From NCBI GenBank assembly GCA_029007295.1, contig JAQXHN010000043.1, forward strand, positions 1 to 64,000: 64,000 bases of DNA, written 5' to 3'. Under the pieces are notes generated by a model that was not told where the DNA came from, did no database searches, and was given only the letters and a program-made list of their open reading frames with translations. This document shows, in pieces, positions 42,997-51,999 of the stretch; the stretch's first letter is position 1, and the number at the start of each line of letters is the position of its first letter. The DNA comes from Clostridia bacterium (GTDB lineage: Bacteria; Bacillota; Clostridia; Oscillospirales; CAG-272). The translations under genes were made by a program, and so were the position numbers.

Positions 42997-43025
42997 TTGT
43001 ATTTTAAAGTATAGTGTGATATAAT
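42997..43025 (+). promoter_or_regulatory. SigmaA-type promoter TTGTAT-N17-TATAAT
   Basis: Consensus -10, 17 nt spacer, 5' of 43077 ORF. Confidence 0.65.
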
Positions 43026-43076
43026 GTCTACAATATGCGATTTAACTGAAATTTCCCTAAGCAAAGGAGTTATCAA

Positions 43077-43652
43077 ATGAACGAAATCACCAACCATGCC
43101 GAGCTGACGGTAGAAAGAAAAAAGGAAGGCAAATATCGTCTTAAGAGAATACTTATGATTGCCGCATACTTTGCAGTACCGGTGCTCGTATTCGTTATTT
43201 TCGCTATTCTTGAGGACGCAAGAGTGGTAGGCGGCGGCGGATATATTGCAGTATTTTTTATTCCGATTTGGGCTTTTTTATGTCCTAAGGTAGTTGTTCC
43301 GTTTACTTTCCTCTATGTTGATATCGAGGAGAAAATGGATGTTTCCGGCGGTACGCTGACGCTTTCGAGAATTTACGGAAAACGCAAGGAGCAGATATAC
43401 ATAAAGGTTAAGGTTGCCGACCTTGACGCCATTGTTCCCAACAGAGACGAATATAAAGAGCAGATAAAGAATTTCGGCGCAGACAGGGTAATTGAATGCG
43501 TTTCCTCCATGAACCATCCCGACGTATACTGTGCTTATTACACCGATGAAAAGGGTCAGAAGGTTGTTATGTACTTTGAAGTAGTGGAAAAGGCATTAAA
43601 GGTATTCAAGTTCCTTAACGCAAACACGGTTGTAGTACCCGTTTCGAGATAA
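43077..43652 (+). CDS. Hypothetical membrane protein
   Basis: AAAGGAG SD; two hydrophobic segments then a soluble domain; no family recognised with confidence. Confidence 0.7.
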   Translation: MNEITNHAELTVERKKEGKYRLKRILMIAAYFAVPVLVFVIFAILEDARVVGGGGYIAVFFIPIWAFLCPKVVVPFTFLYVDIEEKMDVSGGTLTLSRIYGKRKEQIYIKVKVADLDAIVPNRDEYKEQIKNFGADRVIECVSSMNHPDVYCAYYTDEKGQKVVMYFEVVEKALKVFKFLNANTVVVPVSR

Positions 43653-43691
43653 TTTTTTCAGATACCGGTTTTTATAATTTTCATATTCAAG

Positions 43692-43722
43692 ATATCTCCG
43701 CATATACTTTATGCGGAGGTAT
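43692..43722 (+). promoter_or_regulatory. Hairpin sequestering the Shine-Dalgarno of the 43728 ORF
   Basis: ATATCTCCGCATA-TACTT-TATGCGGAGGTAT; GGAGGT lies wholly in the 3' arm, 7 nt before ATG. Confidence 0.6.
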
Positions 43723-43727
43723 TGTAT

Positions 43728-44222
43728 ATGAAAGTAATGTTAAAGCTGCTGATTTTGTTTTCCGTAATATTTTTGTTTGCCGGATGTTCAGGCGAGAACG
43801 GCAAAGCCTCCGAGGACAACCTATCGTTCGGTACTGTGCCCATGCATCTTTGCGGGATTGTAGAATATAACGGCAAGAGCTATTATTCCGTGATTGATAA
43901 AACCGAAAATGGTTTTAAGGTTTCTTTTTCCGGAGAGGGCAATTTAGGGGGCTACAGCTTTTTTTGTAAAAACGGAAAATGGTTTATTTCATACGGCGAT
44001 AAGGAGCTTCCGTTTGATATGCCGTATAAATGCTCATTGGTTTATGACATATATCTTTTTACGTATCTGACAAATGACGATTTCGTTTCCCTGTCAAAGG
44101 GAATTTACTGTTACGAAAAAGAAAATACAAGGATAGAGCTTCGATTCGACAAAGATGACAATCTTGTTTCGATAGAAAGCGAAAGAATGAAATTTATACC
44201 TGAAATAAAACAGGAAAAATAA
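43728..44222 (+). CDS. Hypothetical lipoprotein
   Basis: MKVMLKLLILFSVIFLFAGCSGENG lipobox. Confidence 0.75.
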   Translation: MKVMLKLLILFSVIFLFAGCSGENGKASEDNLSFGTVPMHLCGIVEYNGKSYYSVIDKTENGFKVSFSGEGNLGGYSFFCKNGKWFISYGDKELPFDMPYKCSLVYDIYLFTYLTNDDFVSLSKGIYCYEKENTRIELRFDKDDNLVSIESERMKFIPEIKQEK

Positions 44223-44233
44223 CAGGAAAAACA

Positions 44234-45343
44234 ATGAAGGAAGTATCATTTAACCGTGCCGAGATAAATCTCGGTACGTTATGCAACAATTACAAAAGAA
44301 TAACCGAATATGCCGGAAGCACCCCCGTGCTCTGTGTGGTAAAGGCGGACGCCTACGGGCACGGCGCAATAGAATGCGCAAGAGCCTTATACGGCTGCGG
44401 GTGCCGTTTTTTTGCCGTTGCAAATGCGCAGGAGGCTCTTGAAATAAGAGCTACAGTCGGTAAAAGCGACATACTGATACTCGGTATTGCGTGTTTCGAT
44501 TTAATTCCCGTATTATGCGAAAATTCCGTTATTTGCACGCTTGCATCATACGAGCAGGCAAAAATAATAAAGAGCAAATTACCGTCGGGTAAAAAATTAC
44601 GGGTGCATATTAAAATTGATACCGGAATGAATCGTATAGGCTTTTCCTGTGACGGAGAGGGGCTTGAGAATATAAAAAAATCTCTTTCGCTCGGATGCTT
44701 TGAAGTGTGCGGACTGTATTCGCATCTTGCCGTGGCAGACGAGCCCGGCGAAGGCGATAAATATACCGATATGCAGTTCGGGAAATACAAGAAAATGTCG
44801 GAAGAACTCGAAAATTGCAAAATTGATATTCCGGTGCATCACATATCAAACAGTGCGGCTACGTTTCTTCGTCCGGATTTAAGACTTGATACGGTAAGAT
44901 GCGGAATTATACTGTACGGCATTGATCCGTCTGAGAAGGCAAAGACATCGGGGCTCGAGCCCGTTATGACGCTTCGCACAAAAATCGTTCATCTGCACAC
45001 AATAAACGCAGGCGACAGCGTAGGCTACGGAGCCACATATACCGCAAAAGGCAAACAGAGAATTGCTACTTTGCCTATCGGTTACGACGACGGCTTCATA
45101 CGTGCGTACAGTAAGACGCCGGGCGTAATAATAAACGGTAAAACGGCGCCCATCGTCGGAAGAATATGCATGGACCAGTGCATGGTTAACGTTACGGATA
45201 TTGAATGCAAGCTCGGCGACGACGTTGAGCTTTTCGGTAAAAACAACTCGGTAAATTTGTTTGCAAAGGCGGCAAATACCATCCCGTACGAGTCTGTTTG
45301 CATTGTGAGCAAACGAGTACCGAGAGTATATATCGGAGGTTGA
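44234..45343 (+). CDS. alr: Alanine racemase
   Basis: VVKADAYGHGAIECARALY, HIKIDTGMNRIGF, VGYGATYTA, GRICMDQCMVNVTD. Confidence 0.97.
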   Translation: MKEVSFNRAEINLGTLCNNYKRITEYAGSTPVLCVVKADAYGHGAIECARALYGCGCRFFAVANAQEALEIRATVGKSDILILGIACFDLIPVLCENSVICTLASYEQAKIIKSKLPSGKKLRVHIKIDTGMNRIGFSCDGEGLENIKKSLSLGCFEVCGLYSHLAVADEPGEGDKYTDMQFGKYKKMSEELENCKIDIPVHHISNSAATFLRPDLRLDTVRCGIILYGIDPSEKAKTSGLEPVMTLRTKIVHLHTINAGDSVGYGATYTAKGKQRIATLPIGYDDGFIRAYSKTPGVIINGKTAPIVGRICMDQCMVNVTDIECKLGDDVELFGKNNSVNLFAKAANTIPYESVCIVSKRVPRVYIGG

Positions 45344-45345
45344 AT

Positions 45346-46512
45346 ATGAAAAAAACAGTATGCGCTTTTTTATCCTTACTGATACTTACGGCATTGTTTT
45401 CATGCGGCAAAACAAACGAAAAAAATTCGGTTGAAACACAGAATAACAATCAAACAACGTCTGCCGGAGACGAAGCATACGTAATTCAGGGTCCGAGCAT
45501 TCAGGAGGGACTCGAATATGATTACGACAACCTGTCCGATTTTGTAAATGTATGCGACTACAGGAATTTAACGGTCAAAGTTAAAAAAATCGAGGCAACC
45601 GAAGCGGAGATAAACTCAATGATAAATTCCGCACTTGAAAAAGCCGGAGAGTCAAAGGCCGTGACGGACAGAGGCGCTGCGGCGGGAGATACGGTTACTT
45701 TTACCGGAAAAGGCGTATTTAACGATGACAAAGATACCTTCAATATTTCCGAGGAAACAAATATCACGATCGGAAAGGGAAAAGAGCAAGGCTTTGCAAC
45801 AGGCTTTGACGAATGCTTTATCGGCGCAAAGCAGGGAACGGAATTTTCATTTGTATATAAGTATCCCGACGATTATTCTCATGACAAATTTGCGGGACGG
45901 ACGGTTTCGTTCACGATGAACATTTCTTCCGTGAAAATAATTAATCCGGCAGAGTTAAACGATGAATTTGTTAAATCTCTGAAGCTTGACTCGGTTAATA
46001 CGGTTGACGAATACAAGGAATACTGCAGGAATGTTATTGAACAGTATTCCGGTCAGCAGAATAAGCAATCTGTTCAGAATGAGATATTCAGCGCATTGCT
46101 CGAAAATTCAACTGTAAAAAAGTACCCCGAAAAGGAAATAGAATGCTACATCAGCCTTCAGGACGCCAAATGCCAAAGCTATGCGAGCGCTTCCGCCGTA
46201 TCGGTTGAGCAGTATAAAACAGATAAATACGGCTCGGTCGAGGCATACGAAAAGCAAACTCTTCAGGAGGCGCAGGACAGCGTAAAGAAGGATTTGATTA
46301 TAAATCTCATTGCACGGGAATTAAATATCGAGGTAAATGAGGAAGAATACGAGCAGGCTCTGCGTTACGGTTATGAAAATCTGGGAAAAAAATCGGGCAT
46401 GGGAGATTTGTCCGATTTTGAAAAAACATACTCGTCGGATATTACTTCCGGGCTTCTGACATTGGGTGTTTTGGACGAGCTTTACAATACGGTAAACGTA
46501 ATATACGAGTGA
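45346..46512 (+). CDS. Trigger-factor-like lipoprotein (FKBP-like plus trigger factor C-terminal region)
   Basis: Lipobox ALFSCGK; AAAGDTVTFTGKGVFNDDKDTFN...GFDECFIGAKQGTEFSFVYKYPDDY; FVNVCDYRNLTVKVKKIEATEAEIN. Confidence 0.82.
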   Translation: MKKTVCAFLSLLILTALFSCGKTNEKNSVETQNNNQTTSAGDEAYVIQGPSIQEGLEYDYDNLSDFVNVCDYRNLTVKVKKIEATEAEINSMINSALEKAGESKAVTDRGAAAGDTVTFTGKGVFNDDKDTFNISEETNITIGKGKEQGFATGFDECFIGAKQGTEFSFVYKYPDDYSHDKFAGRTVSFTMNISSVKIINPAELNDEFVKSLKLDSVNTVDEYKEYCRNVIEQYSGQQNKQSVQNEIFSALLENSTVKKYPEKEIECYISLQDAKCQSYASASAVSVEQYKTDKYGSVEAYEKQTLQEAQDSVKKDLIINLIARELNIEVNEEEYEQALRYGYENLGKKSGMGDLSDFEKTYSSDITSGLLTLGVLDELYNTVNVIYE

Positions 46513-46548
46513 GTTTTGTAAAAAGTTTGTAAATTAGAGCGTAATTAT

Positions 46549-46576
46549 TTGCATTTGCATTTATTTATGGTATAAT
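46549..46576 (+). promoter_or_regulatory. SigmaA-type promoter TTGCAT-N16-TATAAT
   Basis: Consensus -10, 16 nt spacer, upstream of rpsO leader. Confidence 0.6.
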
Positions 46577-46590
46577 ACATGTTATCGCGG

Positions 46591-46637
46591 TATCGGTTTT
46601 CGGAAAAAGGGCGTACTGCCTTATTCACCCACCGATA
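46591..46637 (+). promoter_or_regulatory. Structured rpsO 5' leader (putative S15 autoregulatory element)
   Basis: TATCGGT ... ACCGATA pairing enclosing further GC-rich segments, between promoter and rpsO start. Confidence 0.45.
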
Positions 46638-46675
46638 ACTGAGACCGACGAAATTATATTTTTGAGGTGAATACC

Positions 46676-46942
46676 ATGCTTACAAAGGACGAAAAGCAAC
46701 AGATCATCGACACTTACAAAACATGTGAAGGTGATACAGGTTCTCCCGAGGTTCAGATTGCTATTCTTACAAGCAGAATTAACACTCTGACAGAGCACCT
46801 GAAGACAAACAAAAACGACCATCACTCCAGAAGAGGACTTCTCAAGATGGTAGGTCATCGCCGTAATTTACTCGGTTATCTTCAGAAGAAGGATATCGAG
46901 CGTTACCGTGCGATTATCAAAAAGCTGGGAATCAGAAAGTAA
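46676..46942 (+). CDS. rpsO: 30S ribosomal protein S15
   Basis: [53 protein letters not shown]. Confidence 0.98.
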   Translation: MLTKDEKQQIIDTYKTCEGDTGSPEVQIAILTSRINTLTEHLKTNKNDHHSRRGLLKMVGHRRNLLGYLQKKDIERYRAIIKKLGIRK

Positions 46943-46955
46943 TTTGTTTTCCGGG

Positions 46956-46980
46956 CGGGCGGAGTATCTCCGCCCGTTAT
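46956..46980 (+). terminator. Hairpin terminator/attenuator between rpsO and pnp
   Basis: CGGGCGGAG-TAT-CTCCGCCCG-TTATTT. Confidence 0.65.
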
Positions 46981-47077
46981 TTGCAAATTCTATATACCGA
47001 AACCGCGGTATGTGAAGCACCGCCCGGAATAGAGAAATGTCCGTGCGGCGATAGATGTTAAAGGAGTAGAAAAGAAA

Positions 47078-49429
47078 ATGACAGAATCAAGACAGGAAAC
47101 CTTTGAGAATTTTAAGGTATTTGAGTATGAGCTTGCAGGCAGAAGCCTGAAGATTGAAATGGGAAAGATGGCAGGACTTGCCAATTCCTCTTGCCTCGTT
47201 CGTTACGGCGATACGGCTGTGCTTTGTTGTGCAACGGCATCGGCCCGTCCCCGCGAAGGCATTGACTTTTTGCCGTTATCGGTAGACTATGATGAGAAGC
47301 TTTATGCAGCCGGAAAAATTCCCGGCAGCTTTAACCGCCGCGAAGGCAGACCTCCGGAAAAGGCAATTCTTACATCTCGTGTAATTGACCGTCCCATACG
47401 TCCGCTGTTTCCCAAGGATTTGCGTAACGACGTAGCGCTTTCACTCACCGTTATGTCGCTTGATCCCGATTGCGAGCCGGAGGTTGCCGCTATGATAGGC
47501 GCGTCCGTTGCGCTTGCGACATCCGATATTCCGTGGAACGGACCTATCGGCGGCGTTCACGTAGGACTTATTAACGGGGAAATCATCATTAACCCGACCC
47601 TTGAGCAAAGGCACGAGAGTATTCTCGAGCTTACCGTAGCGGGCAGTGCGAAGAAGGTTGTTATGATTGAGGCGGGCGCCCGTGAGGTTTCCGACGAGGA
47701 TATGTTCAATGCAATTATGGCGGCTCACGAGGAAATAAAGAAGCTTGTTGCGTTCATCGACGGCATCGTTGCCGAGGTAGGCAAGCCGAAGTTTGAGTAT
47801 GAATCGGGTGATGTAGACCACGACCTTTACGATAAGGTTAAGGAATTCTGCATTGAGGATGTCAAGAAGGCTCTTGACACAGACGATAAAAATGTCCGCG
47901 ACGCCGCAATGGAGGCAGTGTCACTTTCTGTTGAGGAGCATTTTGCCGAGGAGTATCCCGAAGTAACCTCCGCACAGTTCGGTGAAATCCTCTATAAGCT
48001 TCAGAAGGAAGTTGTTCGTACATGGCTTTTGGTTGACGGTAAGCGTGTTGACGGCAGAGCCATGGATCAAATAAGACCGCTCAGCGCAGAGGTCGGCTTG
48101 CTTCCGAGAGTTCACGGCAGCGGTATGTTTACAAGAGGACAGACGCAGGTTCTCACCGTAGCGACGCTCGGTACAATCGGCGATGCACAGACGCTTGACG
48201 GTATTGACGAGGAAACTACAAAGAGATACATGCACCACTACAATATGCCCGGCTATTCAACCGGTGAAGCAAAGGCTGCAAGAAGCCCCGGAAGAAGAGA
48301 AATCGGCCACGGAGCACTTGCAGAGCGTTCGCTTGTTCCCGTGCTCCCCGATGTTGATGAGTTCCCCTATGCCATCCGTTTGGTGTCGGAGGTTATCTCC
48401 TCGAACGGCTCAACCTCGCAGGCCTCCGTTTGCGGTTCAACCCTTGCGTTAATGGACGCAGGCGTACCGATTAAGGCGCCCGTTGCAGGTATTTCCTGCG
48501 GTCTTATCACAGAGGGCGAGCGTTGGATGACAATGCTGGATATTCAGGGACTTGAAGATTTCTACGGCGATATGGACTTCAAGGTTGCGGGTACTCATAA
48601 GGGTATTACGTCCATTCAGATGGACTTAAAGATTGACGGATTGACGCCCGAAATCATCAAGAACGCTCTTGAGATAACGCACAAGGGCAGGGATTATATT
48701 ATTGACGAATTTATCTTGAAGTGTATACCCGAGGCAAGAAAAGAAGTATCACAGTATGCTCCCAAGATGATTACAATGCACATCAATCCCGACAAGATTC
48801 GTGAGGTTATAGGTTCCGGCGGTAAGGTAGTTCAGAAGATTGTTGCCGACACCGGTGCAAAAATCGATATTGAGGACGACGGAACAATCTTTATTGCGGC
48901 CGTTAACAGAGACAGCGCTCTCGAAGCGCAGAAGATTATCGACGGCATAGTTTTTGAGCCCGTCGAGGGAGAGATTTACGACGGTAAGGTTACAAGAATT
49001 ATTGAAATCGGCGCATTTGTTGAATTTGCCCCCGGTAAGGAAGGCATGGTTCACATCAGTAAGCTTGCAGACCACAGAGTAGAAAAGGTTGAGGATGTTG
49101 TAAAAGTCGGCGACGATTTTAAGGTTAAGTTCCTCGGAACGGACGAAAAGGGCAGACTCAATCTCGCATATGCGGATTATGTTCCCCGCGAACGCGCTCC
49201 CAGAGGCGACAAGGGACCCCGTCAGGGAGGAAACAAGGGCGGATCTTCGGGAAACAGAGGTCACATAAACACGGACAAACCCCGTTTTGAAAGACCCGTT
49301 CCCTATGACGAGACCCCTATGGTAAAGGTTGAGGTCAGACCCAACGAAGCGCCCAAGGTAGAGGTAAACGGTGAAGAATCCAAGAGCGAAGGCTTCTTCT
49401 CGTCGCTCTTCCACAAGAAAAATGACTGA
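47078..49429 (+). CDS. pnp: Polyribonucleotide nucleotidyltransferase
   Basis: GSFNRREGRPPEKAILTSRVIDRPIRPLFPK; KH (IREVIGSGGKVVQKI) and S1 domains. Confidence 0.98.
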   Translation: MTESRQETFENFKVFEYELAGRSLKIEMGKMAGLANSSCLVRYGDTAVLCCATASARPREGIDFLPLSVDYDEKLYAAGKIPGSFNRREGRPPEKAILTSRVIDRPIRPLFPKDLRNDVALSLTVMSLDPDCEPEVAAMIGASVALATSDIPWNGPIGGVHVGLINGEIIINPTLEQRHESILELTVAGSAKKVVMIEAGAREVSDEDMFNAIMAAHEEIKKLVAFIDGIVAEVGKPKFEYESGDVDHDLYDKVKEFCIEDVKKALDTDDKNVRDAAMEAVSLSVEEHFAEEYPEVTSAQFGEILYKLQKEVVRTWLLVDGKRVDGRAMDQIRPLSAEVGLLPRVHGSGMFTRGQTQVLTVATLGTIGDAQTLDGIDEETTKRYMHHYNMPGYSTGEAKAARSPGRREIGHGALAERSLVPVLPDVDEFPYAIRLVSEVISSNGSTSQASVCGSTLALMDAGVPIKAPVAGISCGLITEGERWMTMLDIQGLEDFYGDMDFKVAGTHKGITSIQMDLKIDGLTPEIIKNALEITHKGRDYIIDEFILKCIPEARKEVSQYAPKMITMHINPDKIREVIGSGGKVVQKIVADTGAKIDIEDDGTIFIAAVNRDSALEAQKIIDGIVFEPVEGEIYDGKVTRIIEIGAFVEFAPGKEGMVHISKLADHRVEKVEDVVKVGDDFKVKFLGTDEKGRLNLAYADYVPRERAPRGDKGPRQGGNKGGSSGNRGHINTDKPRFERPVPYDETPMVKVEVRPNEAPKVEVNGEESKSEGFFSSLFHKKND

Positions 49430-49437
49430 TTGACAGT

Positions 49438-49476
49438 AAATTGTACCGGAAATTATTTTTTCCGGTACAATTTGTA
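49438..49476. terminator. Rho-independent terminator after pnp
   Basis: AAATTGTACCGGAAA / TTTCCGGTACAATTT, 15 bp perfect. Confidence 0.8.
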
Positions 49477-49507
49477 AACGTACAATAATAACAGAAAGAC
49501 CGAAAAA

Positions 49508-51238
49508 ATGACAAACGATATTTACATATTACCCATACCGCAGAAAATGACGGTAAAGGAAGACGCATTTAAGGTAGGCAAAACTTTTGTCAAGTGCGAC
49601 GATGACAGAATAAAGCCGTTTATCGCTGAATTTGACCTTAACGGCGATTATCCCATTACATTCAACGCCTGTATTAACGAAAAAACGGAGTATTACACGG
49701 TTAATATGACAAAGGACGGTATCGGAGTTTCCTATTCCGATATTGAGGGCGCATACCGGGCGGCGACAACGGTTAAGCAGCTTATGGCACAGGCAGAAAA
49801 CGGGGAATTTTCAACTGTGGAAATAGAGGATTATCCCTCCATTAAAAACAGAGGATATATGCTTGATATCAGCAGAGGCAAATTGCCGAAGACGGAGTAT
49901 TTAAAAGGTCTTGTTGATTTGCTGTCGAGCTTGAAATATAACGAGCTTCAGCTTTATGTAGACGCTATCGTATTCGATTTTAAGCATTTTTCAAAATATA
50001 CCAAGGAAACGGAAACTCTTTCCGCAAGCGACATAAGGATGCTTGCCGATTACTGTAAAGAGCGTTTTATAAAGCTCGTTCCGAATATCAACACCTTCGG
50101 GCACATGTCTATGTGGACAGCCAAGGAGGAAATAGCTCCCCTTGCAATAACCGGAGATGACGGAAAGCCTTCGCAGACATTGAATCCGCTAAAAAAAGAA
50201 AGCATAGAGTTCATTGAAAAATTGCTCGACGGTTATATTTCATGTTTTGACTCCGATAGAGTCAACGTCGGTATGGACGAGACGGTTGACCTTGGTAAAA
50301 ACGAGACAAAAGAGGCTTGCGATAAGCTCGGCGTCGGAAAGGTATATACCGATTATCTCGGCAAAATATGCGGAATAATAACAGATAAATACAACAAAAC
50401 TCCTATGTTTTGGGACGATATAATTTTCAAACACCCGGAACAGCTTGAGAATGTTCCCGAAAATGCTATAGTAATGCAGTGGGGTTATGAAACCGAGCAT
50501 CATTACGACAGAAACTGCAAAAGAATATCCGAAAAGGGGCTTCGTTTCTATGTTTGTCCCGGTACCTCAATGTGGGGCAGCTACACGGGACGCTCAAACA
50601 ACATGCTCGTAAATATTACGAGCGCAGCAGAGTGCGGCGCATATTACGGAGCGGAGGGCTTTTTGCTGACCGAGTGGGGAGACGAAGGACATCCGCAGTT
50701 CCCGACGACCTCATATTTGCCGCTTTTAGTCGGCGCAGGAGCTTCTTGGAACTGTATGAGCCACGACCATGAAATTGCATACGGTCAGAGAAAAGAGCTT
50801 TTAGATTCCTGCAAGAGATATATGGATGAAAAGCTGTGTAAGGCGGACAAAGGGTTTGCCGATAAGGTTTTCCGTATGGGTAACTACTATATGTTTGAAG
50901 ATCTTCATTTCAACGGTACCGAGCTCTATCATTTAATCAGAAATCAGGGCGACATAAAGCCGTGTCACAAGGCAACATATGAAAAAGTCGGCGCCTATAT
51001 GAAGGAGCTTCGGCAAGAGATAGAAAATACCGACGCTTCAGAGCGAGCAAAGCGAGATGTGTTGGTTAATTGCGATATCGTAATTGCGGCGGCGCTGGTA
51101 ATCGCAAACGGTAAAAGCGAAAAGAGCTGTGAAATGTTCGATAAAATAATTCCGGAGTTTGAAGCCTTGTGGATGGAGGACAATCACAGAACGGGTCTTG
51201 AAATATTCACGGGATTTCTGAAAAAGAACAGAGAGTAA
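49508..51238 (+). CDS. Glycoside hydrolase family 20-like beta-N-acetylhexosaminidase (no signal peptide)
   Basis: NRGYMLDISRGKLPKTEYLKGLVDLLSSLKYNELQLYV; NINTFGHM; RVNVGMDETVDLG (Asp-Glu catalytic pair). Confidence 0.85.
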   Translation: MTNDIYILPIPQKMTVKEDAFKVGKTFVKCDDDRIKPFIAEFDLNGDYPITFNACINEKTEYYTVNMTKDGIGVSYSDIEGAYRAATTVKQLMAQAENGEFSTVEIEDYPSIKNRGYMLDISRGKLPKTEYLKGLVDLLSSLKYNELQLYVDAIVFDFKHFSKYTKETETLSASDIRMLADYCKERFIKLVPNINTFGHMSMWTAKEEIAPLAITGDDGKPSQTLNPLKKESIEFIEKLLDGYISCFDSDRVNVGMDETVDLGKNETKEACDKLGVGKVYTDYLGKICGIITDKYNKTPMFWDDIIFKHPEQLENVPENAIVMQWGYETEHHYDRNCKRISEKGLRFYVCPGTSMWGSYTGRSNNMLVNITSAAECGAYYGAEGFLLTEWGDEGHPQFPTTSYLPLLVGAGASWNCMSHDHEIAYGQRKELLDSCKRYMDEKLCKADKGFADKVFRMGNYYMFEDLHFNGTELYHLIRNQGDIKPCHKATYEKVGAYMKELRQEIENTDASERAKRDVLVNCDIVIAAALVIANGKSEKSCEMFDKIIPEFEALWMEDNHRTGLEIFTGFLKKNRE

Positions 51239-51273
51239 ACCAAATCGTAAATAAAAAAATCGGATGTGATAAT

Positions 51274-51984
51274 ATGAAAAGAATTATTTGCTTAATAATT
51301 GCAGTTTTCACTTTGACATTCTTATTAAATTCCTGCTCGGACGATGATAACACACAGCAAAAAACTATTACCTCGTCTGAGATTGACGGAGTCTGGCAAT
51401 TAACGGAAAAGCTTGACGACGCAAGCGGACTTAAGGCAAAGCTGTTGGAAAAAGGCTTTTTCGAAAACGAGCTTTCTTTTCTTGACACGGGAAAGATAGG
51501 CGCCGTTAAATTATTAAAATTCTCTGCAAATACCGCCGACAGCGGTACATACGAATACTCCTACAATAAAGAAGGCACATATGTCATTTTAACCGTTGTA
51601 ATTGAGGATTTTCTGAATAAGTGCTATGAAAATTTCAATGTTATCGGTGAAAATTTCGGCAGCTCCGTAGCAGGAACGGTCAAATCCTTTGAGGATTTTA
51701 AAAAATTATACTGTTCGAATTTTTCCTGCGGTAGCTATGATGAGCTGATTGACAAGCTGTGCGGCTTGATATTCAATTCCACCCTGTACGAGGGCGCAGT
51801 CGACCAAGGCGATTTTAAAATTGACGGCAGTATGATTTTTATGACAAGAAAGGTTGAGAGCGACTACGTCTCGCTTGATGAAACTACAAGCGCCGCAGAA
51901 CCTGAGCAAATCGGAGCCGTTATCAAAAACAATGAGCTTACGCTGTCATATAAATCGGGCACCGAAACATATACTAAAAAATAA
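51274..51984 (+). CDS. Hypothetical lipoprotein
   Basis: MKRIICLIIAVFTLTFLLNSCSDDDN lipobox. Confidence 0.75.
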   Translation: MKRIICLIIAVFTLTFLLNSCSDDDNTQQKTITSSEIDGVWQLTEKLDDASGLKAKLLEKGFFENELSFLDTGKIGAVKLLKFSANTADSGTYEYSYNKEGTYVILTVVIEDFLNKCYENFNVIGENFGSSVAGTVKSFEDFKKLYCSNFSCGSYDELIDKLCGLIFNSTLYEGAVDQGDFKIDGSMIFMTRKVESDYVSLDETTSAAEPEQIGAVIKNNELTLSYKSGTETYTKK

Positions 51985-51999
51985 AAGGGCAGATATAGT

